This document shows positions 1 through 8,585 of a DNA stretch of 37,778 bases, piece after piece. The stretch's first letter is position 1, and each line of letters opens with the position of its first letter. The DNA is from Chthonomonadales bacterium (lineage in GTDB: Bacteria > Armatimonadota > Chthonomonadetes > Chthonomonadales > CAJBBX01). The notes beneath the pieces were generated by a model. That model worked only from the letters and a program-made list of their open reading frames with translations. It did not search any database and had not been told where the DNA came from. Made by a program: the position numbers and the translations under genes. The DNA lies in NCBI GenBank assembly GCA_013360745.1, contig JABWBA010000029.1, forward strand, positions 1-37,778. The letters are read 5' to 3'.

Positions 1-1
1 C

Positions 2-3000
2 GGTTCACCGGCCCTTCGGGGCCGGTGCGGATTGAAACCGCGGCGCATGCCTTATACACACAAACCTGAGGCGGTTCACCGGCCCTTCGGGGCCGGTGCG
101 GATTGAAACCCTGCGACGGTACGTGCAGGGATTGGCAGGGCGAGAGGTTCACCGGCCCTTCGGGGCCGGTGCGGATTGAAACGCCGGGCCTAGGCCGGGC
201 CGTTGCCGGGCCCGGGGGTTCACCGGCCCTTCGGGGCCGGTGCGGATTGAAACGGGTTCCCGCGCGCGTCGATTACGCGGGTGGATGGCGGTTCACCGGC
301 CCTTCGGGGCCGGTGCGGATTGAAACCGAACGCCTTTGCCACGTCATTCCGGGACCTCATCGGTTCACCGGCCCTTCGGGGCCGGTGCGGATTGAAACCT
401 GCTAGACGCATACCTGCTGTAAGTCGAAACCGGGTTCACCGGCCCTTCGGGGCCGGTGCGGATTGAAACCCGCGTGCGTCATCCCTCCCGGAAGGCCTCG
501 GACGGGTTCACCGGCCCTTCGGGGCCGGTGCGGATTGAAACCCGTCTAGCGCGTTGGACGACGCGCCCGTGCCGCAGGTTCACCGGCCCTTCGGGGCCGG
601 TGCGGATTGAAACCGATTAATCGCCGCCGGCAATACCTACGGCCTTGGGTTCACCGGCCCTTCGGGGCCGGTGCGGATTGAAACGCGGGAGCATTAGCAT
701 GAGCCGCAGCAGGACGTCGGTTCACCGGCCCTTCGGGGCCGGTGCGGATTGAAACCCGGGTACGGGCATCGGGATACCCGGTACCGGGTACGGTTCACCG
801 GCCCTTCGGGGCCGGTGCGGATTGAAACACGGTCGGTCGCATGACGGTCATCCCCGCGAGCGCGGTTCACCGGCCCTTCGGGGCCGGTGCGGATTGAAAC
901 CGCCCCATCAACGACCAAATCGCGGTTGTCATATGGTTCACCGGCCCTTCGGGGCCGGTGCGGATTGAAACCACTCCGAGCCTGTTGTCCCGCCGGCGGC
1001 CATATCAGGTTCACCGGCCCTTCGGGGCCGGTGCGGATTGAAACGCATGGTTGGACGGCAATGGCCCGAAGTTCCAGAGGGTTCACCGGCCCTTCGGGGC
1101 CGGTGCGGATTGAAACCTGCTAGACGCATACCTGCTGTAAGATGTGTCGAGGTTCACCGGCCCTTCGGGGCCGGTGCGGATTGAAACGGCGATATCGAAG
1201 AGCCCGAGTATGTACCCGGGTTCGGTTCACCGGCCCTTCGGGGCCGGTGCGGATTGAAACCGAAGAGGAATGGACCGAGTTCGCCGCAGGCGTTGGGTTC
1301 ACCGGCCCTTCGGGGCCGGTGCGGATTGAAACTGAAGGGCAAACTGGCACTCGCGAAGAGCACGTTCACGGTTCACCGGCCCTTCGGGGCCGGTGCGGAT
1401 TGAAACAGCCGAATGGATCAGGGTCGCGCTAGCGGACAAGCTGGTTCACCGGCCCTTCGGGGCCGGTGCGGATTGAAACTTGAGGTGCACGCGCCTACGC
1501 GACACGCCGGCACCGGGTTCACCGGCCCTTCGGGGCCGGTGCGGATTGAAACATCGTTGCATGCGCTTGCATGTGGCTGGCCTATCACGGTTCACCGGCC
1601 CTTCGGGGCCGGTGCGGATTGAAACATTGACGTCCGTGGATACTTCGGCGACATCGAAGATCGGTTCACCGGCCCTTCGGGGCCGGTGCGGATTGAAACC
1701 TGCTGTAAGTCGAAACCGGGCGCAAGCCCGGTCCGGTTCACCGGCCCTTCGGGGCCGGTGCGGATTGAAACACACAACTGAATATGCTTGACCCTAACCG
1801 TAAGACGGTTCACCGGCCCTTCGGGGCCGGTGCGGATTGAAACCTCGTATGCCGGCCATACGCGCGAGGAGGGGCGAGGGTTCACCGGCCCTTCGGGGCC
1901 GGTGCGGATTGAAACGTCGTGCAAGGGCAGTACCTCGGCTATAACAGCTGGTTCACCGGCCCTTCGGGGCCGGTGCGGATTGAAACGCTGGCGGCTGGTC
2001 CATGAGGCCGGCGGCTCGTCCGGGTTCACCGGCCCTTCGGGGCCGGTGCGGATTGAAACCTCTTCGGAAGGCGGATCGTAAACGGGCGCCCGCTGGTTCA
2101 CCGGCCCTTCGGGGCCGGTGCGGATTGAAACGACTGTTAGACGTAGATGCCTAGGTGTGCGGCGAGGGTTCACCGGCCCTTCGGGGCCGGTGCGGATTGA
2201 AACCCGCCGAACCATGGAAACGGGGCTTTCAACAACCGGTTCACCGGCCCTTCGGGGCCGGTGCGGATTGAAACAATCATCCGGCATGACGTGCTCGCCC
2301 TCATATCCGCACGGTTCACCGGCCCTTCGGGGCCGGTGCGGATTGAAACGCGTGGGTGGTCTCTCAGGCTGCTCCGCATCCCTGGTTCACCGGCCCTTCG
2401 GGGCCGGTGCGGATTGAAACGTCTCTCTCCTTGGCCAGTCTCGTCAGTCCCGGGGGGGTTCACCGGCCCTTCGGGGCCGGTGCGGATTGAAACGTCCGAT
2501 CTGGAATGCGCCCTGAAGGTAGCCCCTCGGTTCACCGGCCCTTCGGGGCCGGTGCGGATTGAAACGATTGTAGTGACGACCCTGTCGTAGATGTCCGGGT
2601 CCGGTTCACCGGCCCTTCGGGGCCGGTGCGGATTGAAACATCCAGTCGAGCAGCAGGTCCTCGAGAGCCTCCTCCGGTTCACCGGCCCTTCGGGGCCGGT
2701 GCGGATTGAAACAGTGTTACGCCCCGGATCCCCCGTCGGATCGCGATAGGTTCACCGGCCCTTCGGGGCCGGTGCGGATTGAAACGCCGCGCGCGTTGCC
2801 GAGCGTCGCGAGTGGGACAGGTTCACCGGCCCTTCGGGGCCGGTGCGGATTGAAACCAGATCGGGCGCATGACCGTCCTGCCGTCTAGCGGGGTTCACCG
2901 GCCCTTCGGGGCCGGTGCGGATTGAAACCTCCTTGGCCTGTCTCATCAGCCCTGGGCGGCCATGGTTCACCGGCCCTTCGGGGCCGGTGCGGATTGAAAC

Positions 3001-4505
3001 GCCGCGCGCGTCGCCGAACGACTCGCGTGGGACAGGTTCACCGGCCCTTCGGGGCCGGTGCGGATTGAAACTTGCGCATCGTGTCTCATTTCTGCCCATG
3101 CTACGAGGTTCACCGGCCCTTCGGGGCCGGTGCGGATTGAAACGCGACCGCGAGGCCGCTAATCATGGCTGGCGACATCGGTTCACCGGCCCTTCGGGGC
3201 CGGTGCGGATTGAAACTCGTGTCGGCGATACGTAGCCGAGCAGGACACGCTCGGTTCACCGGCCCTTCGGGGCCGGTGCGGATTGAAACGACGACTACGG
3301 GACATGGCACGTCGATTACGACGACGGGTTCACCGGCCCTTCGGGGCCGGTGCGGATTGAAACAGCTGATGGCGCGCACTAGCGCGTCCTGTACAAGATG
3401 GTTCACCGGCCCTTCGGGGCCGGTGCGGATTGAAACCCCCGGTCGACGGACGCCGAGGTGACGCCTACCGGGTTCACCGGCCCTTCGGGGCCGGTGCGGA
3501 TTGAAACGGAATGCTGCGCAGCTGTACGGAACGGGTTGAGCCCGGTTCACCGGCCCTTCGGGGCCGGTGCGGATTGAAACGAGCCAACCGAGGTGCGGCA
3601 ACGCTCTGCTCCCTACGGTTCACCGGCCCTTCGGGGCCGGTGCGGATTGAAACTGCGCAGGCCATGCGAAGTCCGCCCTGTAACGGCGGTTCACCGGCCC
3701 TTCGGGGCCGGTGCGGATTGAAACGCTCACATGCGCTAAGTCGAAACCCGGGGCAACCCGGGTTCACCGGCCCTTCGGGGCCGGTGCGGATTGAAACGTC
3801 CGAGTGGATCCAGCCTTGGCCTGCCGCCGCCCGGGGTTCACCGGCCCTTCGGGGCCGGTGCGGATTGAAACACGTACAACCGGCGCTCTTGGTACCTGGG
3901 CCGCTGGGGTTAACCGGCCCTTCGGGGCCGGTGCGGATTGAAACGACTTACAGCAGAAACGCGTCCATCATGAAGCGGGGTTCACCGGCCCTTCGGGGCC
4001 GGTGCGGATTGAAACCTGGCGGAACCACGTGTTGCCGCGCGTACCGCCGGGTTCACCGGCCCTTCGGGGCCGGTGCGGATTGAAACGTCGAGGAACGGGC
4101 GTCATAACATGGCTGAACAAGGTTCACCGGCCCTTCGGGGCCGGTGCGGATTGAAACCAGCCGCGGAACCGCAACCGAACGCTGCAGGATCGGTTCACCG
4201 GCCCTTCGGGGCCGGTGCGGATTGAAACCTCCGCACTCCAGACGCGGAGGAGGAGGAACCACGAGGTTCACCGGCCCTTCGGGGCCGGTGCGGATTGAAA
4301 CCTGCGGCTCGCGGCGGAGTTCGGCGAGCTGCACGTGGTTCACCGGCCCTTCGGGGCCGGTGCGGATTGTAACGGCACCCATCGCCGGATCCGGTCCGCG
4401 ATCCGGTCGGTTCACCGGCACGACGGGGCCGGTGCGGATTGTAACGGCACCCATCGCCGGATCCGGTCCGCGATCCGGTCGGTTCACCGGCACGACGGGG
4501 CCTTC
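2..4505 (+). CRISPR. CRISPR array 1, trailer part (about 62 repeats)
   Basis: The repeats are 37 bp and begin GGTTCACCGG and end GCGGATTGAAAC. They start at 2, 73, 146, 217, 290, 362 and so on to 4337, with spacers of 34-38 bp. I count 61 intact or near-intact repeats, a degenerate one at 4409-4445 and a truncated one from 4481. Each repeat holds a perfect 9-bp stem (CACCGGCCC pairing with GGGCCGGTG) closed by TTCG, followed by the ATTGAAAC handle expected of Cas6 cleavage. The 3' ATTGAAAC and the decay at the right-hand end show transcription on the plus strand with the leader left of the window. The repeat at 3908 has one change (TTAACC). The repeat at 4337 ends ATTGTAAC. No cas gene separates the array from the convergent Cmr operon. 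Confidence 0.98.
4374..4505 (+). repeat. Decayed, duplicated trailer end of array 1
   Basis: The 35-bp spacer at 4374-4408 is repeated exactly at 4446-4480. Both follow a repeat ending ATTGTAAC rather than ATTGAAAC. The repeat at 4409-4445 has lost the TTCG loop and the inner stem (CACGACGG in place of CCCTTCGG). The copy at 4481 matches it for 22 bp and then diverges. A tandem duplication of one spacer-repeat unit after the terminal repeat had already mutated explains this. Confidence 0.9.
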
Positions 4506-4706
4506 GGCGCCGTGGAGCAGATGCGCCGAGAAGGGCCGAGGCCCCTGGAGGGCGTGAGCCCCGGCGGCGACATCGGCATCGCCCAGCGCCAGCACGGCAT
4601 AGGCGAACGCTCGGAGCGCATCCGGCTTACGCCACCAGCGATCCGAGCGGGGTTCGGGAGTCAGGAAAGCGAGGAGGGGCATGGGCGGGGGGCTGGCCTG
4701 CGTGCG
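4506..4706. other. Junction between array 1 and Cmr operon, with a possible gene remnant
   Basis: This 200-bp stretch has no repeats. On the minus strand an open frame starts with ATG at 4682 and reads about 57 protein-like codons (segment RKPDALRAFAYAVLALGD) before running into the array in the same frame. It lies 24 bp downstream of the membrane-CARF stop codon and has no clear ribosome binding site. I do not recognise the product. It may be the 5' remnant of a further operon gene cut off by the array end, or chance coding. No terminator with a T-tract is visible between the convergent array and operon. Confidence 0.35.
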
Positions 4707-5432
4707 CTACTTGCCGGGCTCGACCACGCCGAGCATGCCGTAGTCGAGAGCGATCTCGATGGGGTCCTTCGCCGCCACGGGCTTCATGTCCTTGTCAAAC
4801 TCGGGTGGCGTGTACTGAATGGGTCTGTCGGCATTGAGGCACGCTAAGACACTTCCTACCGAAGCGACAGCCGTCATACCAGTGAAGTCGAGGATCACGT
4901 CTGACTCGGCCAATCCATCAGGCAAGGCCGCGTATACGGCCGCGATCTTGTTACGCATCTCGACCGGATCATAGACATCGTCGATCGCCACCATGTAAGC
5001 TTGCTTGCCGTTCTGGCGCAGACCCTCGGTGGCAGCTTCTGCTACCTGCGCGCTGCGTCCCGAGATCACCATCCAGCAGTGCTCCAACGCTGATGAGTGG
5101 TACTCGATGGCCTTTGCCAGACTGGTCGAGTTGCTGACCAGCACTATCAGTCCCTTCCGTGGCTTCGGCGGGCGCTTGCCGGGGAGCGGCGGAGCGGGAC
5201 GGTCACGGTTGACCACGAGCGAACACACCCCGGCCGATCCGAGAAGCACAAACCCGGTGACTACTGCGATCGCGCCGCTATGGGTCCCCTTGGTGCCGAG
5301 CATGGAGAGGAGCCAATCGTACGCCGCGTCACCCAGGATCGCCAGGGAGATCGCGCCGACGAGGAACGGAACTAGCGCTTCGGGCGTTAGCATTAGCTGC
5401 AGCCCGCTTTGGACGTGCCTTCTAGCCTTCAC
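4707..5432 (-). CDS. Membrane-anchored CARF protein (Cam1-like candidate effector)
   Basis: Predicted 241 aa. The GTG at 5432 is chosen because AAGGAGGA sits 5 nt upstream; the longer frame from TTG at 5471 would overlap csx15. Two hydrophobic helices lie at about residues 20-42 and 53-75. Basic segments come before the first and after the second (KARRH; GKRPPKPRKG), predicting both ends in the cytosol. After a Pro-rich linker, residues 94-208 look like a CARF Rossmann fold: a first strand ending in SNSTS (100-104) and the signature DFTGMT (182-187) followed by a small-residue helix. CARF domains bind cyclic oligoadenylate made by Cas10. The known membrane-CARF protein Cam1 depolarises the membrane on activation, so a similar role is inferred. 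It is the last gene of the Cmr operon. Family assignment rests on motifs only. Confidence 0.75.
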   Translation of the reverse strand: MKARRHVQSGLQLMLTPEALVPFLVGAISLAILGDAAYDWLLSMLGTKGTHSGAIAVVTGFVLLGSAGVCSLVVNRDRPAPPLPGKRPPKPRKGLIVLVSNSTSLAKAIEYHSSALEHCWMVISGRSAQVAEAATEGLRQNGKQAYMVAIDDVYDPVEMRNKIAAVYAALPDGLAESDVILDFTGMTAVASVGSVLACLNADRPIQYTPPEFDKDMKPVAAKDPIEIALDYGMLGVVEPGK

Positions 5433-5467
5433 GTGAGTCCTCCTTGCGCCAGTAGAGACGACATCAC

Positions 5468-5860
5468 TCAAGCGCGGGGTAACCGCTGTTGCCGCGCTGT
5501 ATCCCTCACCTCTTGCAGGTTGACGATCTCCGCGACTTCAAAGCGAGGCGGGACCGCTCCGACGACGGGCCGAAGACGCAGTACGGCCGGGAAGTAGCCC
5601 GCCCGCCCATGAATCTCGGCGAGCACGAGGCCTGCGATGACACTCAGGCTTGGCAGGTTCACGAGGAGCGGCGCGGTCTGCCACTCCTCCGCGGTCAGGC
5701 CGACCGAATCGATGAGCGCCCCGGCCTGCTCGAGGAACGAGCCAGTCGGATCGAACTGCGCCGGACAGGCGAAGACCCGCTCGACGGCGTGCCCGAGCAG
5801 ATCCTCAACCGCCTGCGCCTGCTCCGGCGTGATTGGATGGGCGAAGTTCAGGAGGGTCAT
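5468..5860 (-). CDS. csx15: Csx15 family protein
   Basis: This 130-aa protein starts MTLLNFAHPITPEQ and contains LLVNLPSLSVIAGLVLAEIH, GYFPAVLRLRPV and PPRFEVAEIVNLQEVRD, which I recognise as the Csx15 pattern found only beside type III systems. It has no CARF-type motif and no obvious catalytic dyad. Csx15 has been proposed as a ring nuclease or cyclic-oligonucleotide-binding protein that dampens signalling; I know this only as a proposal. The start ATG at 5860 overlaps the stop of the CARF-HEPN gene (ATGA), with GAGGA about 10 nt upstream. The next gene starts 35 bp after its stop. Sitting between two CARF effectors suggests a shared controller of their ligand. Confidence 0.85.
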   Translation of the reverse strand: MTLLNFAHPITPEQAQAVEDLLGHAVERVFACPAQFDPTGSFLEQAGALIDSVGLTAEEWQTAPLLVNLPSLSVIAGLVLAEIHGRAGYFPAVLRLRPVVGAVPPRFEVAEIVNLQEVRDTARQQRLPRA

Positions 5861-7020
5861 GGGGTTGGGTCCTCAGGAACGAGGGCGAGAAGCGGCGAGA
5901 GCTCCGCAAGCAACTTGGCAACGTTCTTCAGAACCGTCTCGGCGGACATCGCTGAAGCCCGCATCCCACAATGGAGGACGTCGTTCCGCCATTGGGAGAC
6001 CCGGTCAAAACGGTCAGCGACGTCGGGGGGAACTTCGCGATTGTGGATGTGCCTCTCTGCCTCATCGCGCCGTTCGCGCGACTCCCAATCCAGGTCCCGT
6101 AGGATGCAGACGAGCGTCACCAGCCACTCACGCGATAGCGCCAGCGCATGGAGAGGATGACCATGGTTCACATACCATCGAACCATGGCAAGCTGGGCTT
6201 CCAGCATGATGCGAGGTGACATGCCGCCAGTGTCAACGGCGAGAGCGCCGAGAGCGCCGAGAAGCGTGTTGCGCACGGCGTGGAACGCCGGAGTTCGCTC
6301 CTTGGTCGTCTCAGCGTGCCGGTTGATGGCCTCTCTGGAGCGTCGAGCGGTCTCCGACACCAGCCGAGGCCGGCATGCCAGCAAGTCGGCTGATGCACGT
6401 TCGAGATCGCCTGCCACCTGGCCAAGAGCCGTAAGGTCATCGCGCCTCCCTGCCGAGGCGAGACGCCGACGTTCCAGGCCTATAAGCTTAGCGATGATCG
6501 CTGCATCGCCGTAACGTTGGAATGCTCCGACGGCCGCAGTCCAGTCGAGGACCGAGACAAGGCTCGTCAACTCGATGATCGGGGCCACACCATCGTCATC
6601 GCGTGCCTCATAGGCTCCGTAGTAGATCGCAGCGACGGCCTCAGGGTTGGTCGCACGAGCGAAGCCGGCAACCGACATGGCCACGAACGGTATGGCTCGG
6701 AAGGCGTGCGTCACGTCCAGTGCGACGTTTGGGCCGGTCATCTCGCCCTGAACGGCACGAAACAACGACCACATTCCGGCCTCGTCGTTGGGCAGCTGGA
6801 TCCCGACCGCCCGACAAGTCGCCCCGGACTCGGCAAGCTCAGCCTCGAGCGTGCCAAACCACATCGCACGCGCCTCATCTGTGACGAACACGACAACATC
6901 GGCGATGCGTTCGATGCGCGAAATCGCGACGGGGCAGAGCCGGGTGCGGAACGCCTGGTCGTGAAGGCGGTAGGGAACCTCCTTATACTCGGTTGTGCCC
7001 AGAAAGGTGAGTAACCGCAT
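5857..7020 (-). CDS. CARF-HEPN ribonuclease (Csx1/Csx2, TIGR02221-like)
   Basis: This 387-aa protein begins MRLLTFLGTTEYKEVPYR, typical of the TIGR02221/Csx1 group. The N-terminal CARF half carries the DxTH motif (DVTHAFR, residues 102-108), which contacts cyclic oligoadenylate. The C-terminal half is helical and ends with a HEPN active-site motif, RNDVLH (Arg345, His350; R-x4-H). Members are activated by cyclic oligoadenylate and cut RNA non-specifically, driving dormancy or abortive infection. The start ATG at 7020 has AGAGGAGG 8 nt upstream. It follows an 84-bp gap with a hairpin after cmr6 and overlaps csx15 by 4 bp. The CARF-HEPN class is firm; assignment between Csx1 and Csx2 is less so. 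Confidence 0.9.
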   Translation of the reverse strand: MRLLTFLGTTEYKEVPYRLHDQAFRTRLCPVAISRIERIADVVVFVTDEARAMWFGTLEAELAESGATCRAVGIQLPNDEAGMWSLFRAVQGEMTGPNVALDVTHAFRAIPFVAMSVAGFARATNPEAVAAIYYGAYEARDDDGVAPIIELTSLVSVLDWTAAVGAFQRYGDAAIIAKLIGLERRRLASAGRRDDLTALGQVAGDLERASADLLACRPRLVSETARRSREAINRHAETTKERTPAFHAVRNTLLGALGALAVDTGGMSPRIMLEAQLAMVRWYVNHGHPLHALALSREWLVTLVCILRDLDWESRERRDEAERHIHNREVPPDVADRFDRVSQWRNDVLHCGMRASAMSAETVLKNVAKLLAELSPLLALVPEDPTP

Positions 7021-7055
7021 GACCGGAACCTCCTCTGTTAGGTGCGGAGCCGCCC

Positions 7056-7089
7056 TCCCTCCGGCATCGGAGTGCTCATGCCAGAGGGA
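7056..7089 (-). terminator. Intergenic hairpin between cmr6 and the CARF-HEPN gene
   Basis: In the minus-strand transcript TCCCTCTGGCAT (7089-7078) can pair with ATGCCGGAGGGA (7067-7056): 12 bp including one G-U pair, with a 10-nt loop. No T-tract follows, so it is not a classic intrinsic terminator. It could slow RNA decay, attenuate read-through or mark a processing site, setting the ratio of interference complex to signalling effectors. The pairing is seen; the role is inference. Confidence 0.5.
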
Positions 7090-7104
7090 AGGTAATGGAC
7101 GGGA

Positions 7105-8166
7105 TCAGGACGTGGACAGCCCCGTGATCCGGTAGTGATGACCGCCAATCAGCTCGACCGTCACAGTGACACCGCTGAGCGACTTCTTCTTTTTCAGCCG
7201 CTCCGCCTGTTCTTCAGTCAGCTTGAGATCGGCCCTCTTGCAGGTCGCTTTGCCCGGCCCGGCGGGGTTCGTGCATGACACCTCTCCCGTTTGGGCAAGC
7301 AGCGTTATGGTCACATCGGGCCACGCAAGGGGTGGTGGTGGTGGTGGCGGCGGCGTCCCTTCATCCGGCTCCTTGAACCACCCATACCCCGCGTTGGTCT
7401 TGCCGCCGACGCCGTGCGTGGTCATGGCGTGGACGAGCAGGTCCTTGACGAAGCCGGCCCACTCGGACGAAGGTGGCTTGATCGCGAAGAGGAACTCCGC
7501 CTTAGGCTTGACAACGATGAACGGCACCGGCGTCGGGTCGTCGAAGTCCGTTGGCCAGGCGTCGTTCTTCTGCCGATAGTAGTCCGGATGGTGGACAGTG
7601 ACCACATCGCGATGGAAGGGCTTGCAGTCCCCTTCCGGTACGTACCACGCATCGTAGAACACGCACAGGCCCGCGCTCTTCTGGTCGCCGATGAGGTCGA
7701 GAAACTGCTCAGCGCTCACGTGCCCCTCCTCCTCGCGAGGGAGCTTCGCCAGCTCCTCGGCGACATCACGGCACACGCCCTTGATGGCCGAGCCGGGGAT
7801 GTACGGCATGCCGTAGGTATGGAGAGTCGTGAGTCCAACCTCGATCGGGCTCGACATGCCCAGACCGACCGCCATCGGTCCGCCGAGCGTCAGCGGGATC
7901 TGGACGGCTCCTGGGAGGGAGGCCTTGTAGCGCTGGAACGCTGCCTTGTAGATCTCGGAAGCAGGGCTGGCCTGAACCCTTTCGAGTAAGGTGCGGACGG
8001 GGTCCGGGCGATTCTCGCGCTCTTCCTGGGATTTCCGGCGACCGCTCAGGTACCGTTGGAGCGCCAAGCCAGGGCTGTCTAACGGCGGGACGTTGCTGTT
8101 ACAGCCGGTCAGAGGTAGGGCCGGGACCAAGTCATTGAGTGCGCGCTGACATGCTGGGTTGGGCAT
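7105..8166 (-). CDS. cmr6: Cmr6, type III-B RAMP protein, with a C-terminal extension
   Basis: 353 aa. The RAMP core has the Cmr6 landmarks: LHTYGMPYIPGSAIKGVCRD (residues 115-134) and the Gly-rich GVGGKTNAGYGWF loop (252-264). Cmr6 is a Cas7-like subunit near the target-3' end of the Cmr filament. Normally the protein ends soon after the Gly-rich loop. Here eight consecutive prolines (272-279) lead to a further 74 residues, partly beta-like, with a Lys cluster (KKKK) and two Cys. The poly-Pro is encoded by a GGT/GGC run near 7331-7350 on the plus strand. ATG at 8166 has AAGGAGG 5 nt upstream and lies immediately after cmr5. Confidence 0.93.
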   Translation of the reverse strand: MPNPACQRALNDLVPALPLTGCNSNVPPLDSPGLALQRYLSGRRKSQEERENRPDPVRTLLERVQASPASEIYKAAFQRYKASLPGAVQIPLTLGGPMAVGLGMSSPIEVGLTTLHTYGMPYIPGSAIKGVCRDVAEELAKLPREEEGHVSAEQFLDLIGDQKSAGLCVFYDAWYVPEGDCKPFHRDVVTVHHPDYYRQKNDAWPTDFDDPTPVPFIVVKPKAEFLFAIKPPSSEWAGFVKDLLVHAMTTHGVGGKTNAGYGWFKEPDEGTPPPPPPPPLAWPDVTITLLAQTGEVSCTNPAGPGKATCKRADLKLTEEQAERLKKKKSLSGVTVTVELIGGHHYRITGLSTS

Positions 8167-8167
8167 G

Positions 8168-8575
8168 CTAGCCTCCTTCCTTCGCGGGGCGGGCGTCTTT
8201 CACCTTCAGGATCGAGACGGCGAAGCGCTTGAAGAAGAGCCAGGCCGAGACGATCTTGCGTGTGGCGAGCATGTAGTCTACGGTGGATAGCTCCTGTATG
8301 TGCTCGCCAAGGCCGTTGCGTTCTACACCGAGGATGCAGGCAACGTGCCGGAGGAGCAGCTCGTGAGCCTTCTCACGGGGCTTATCGTTGTTCCCTGCTT
8401 TGTCGAGTGAGAAGGCCACCGCCTGACACAGGCCGCATGTCCGCACCATGACCGGGAACTCGTGGCAGAGGCCGCCGTAAGTCTTTCGGACCTCGTTTTC
8501 TGATCCTGTGTGGGCGTCGTGGACCTCGCGAACCAGCCGCTCGGCCGTCTGCATCAACTGCTGTGATCGTGTCAT
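8168..8575 (-). CDS. cmr5: Cmr5, type III-B small subunit
   Basis: 135 aa from ATG at 8575, chosen over a TTG at 8593 because GAGGGGA lies just upstream and because Cmr5 proteins typically begin MTRSQQ. The predicted all-helical protein contains YGGLCHEFPVMVRTCGLCQA and a C-terminal helix with KIVSAWLFFKRFA, both typical of Cmr5. Cmr5 lines the minor filament beside Cmr4 and stabilises the crRNA-target duplex. It sits between cmr4 and cmr6 with almost no gaps. Confidence 0.93.
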   Translation of the reverse strand: MTRSQQLMQTAERLVREVHDAHTGSENEVRKTYGGLCHEFPVMVRTCGLCQAVAFSLDKAGNNDKPREKAHELLLRHVACILGVERNGLGEHIQELSTVDYMLATRKIVSAWLFFKRFAVSILKVKDARPAKEGG

Positions 8576-8585
8576 GGCAGTCCCC

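Noticed and set aside
1700-1734. Hammerhead ribozyme right half (GAAA, hairpin, TC) in a spacer
   Set aside because: The required CTGATGA core is absent (CTGCTGT instead), and a stop codon followed by a GNRA hairpin explains the conservation better.
103-4083. Many open frames on both strands across array 1
   Set aside because: They read through the CRISPR repeats (recurring phrases such as FTGPSGPVRIET) and are not genes.
4335-4847. Plus-strand ORF across the array end into the membrane-CARF gene
   Set aside because: It overlaps decayed repeats and is antisense to a better-supported gene.
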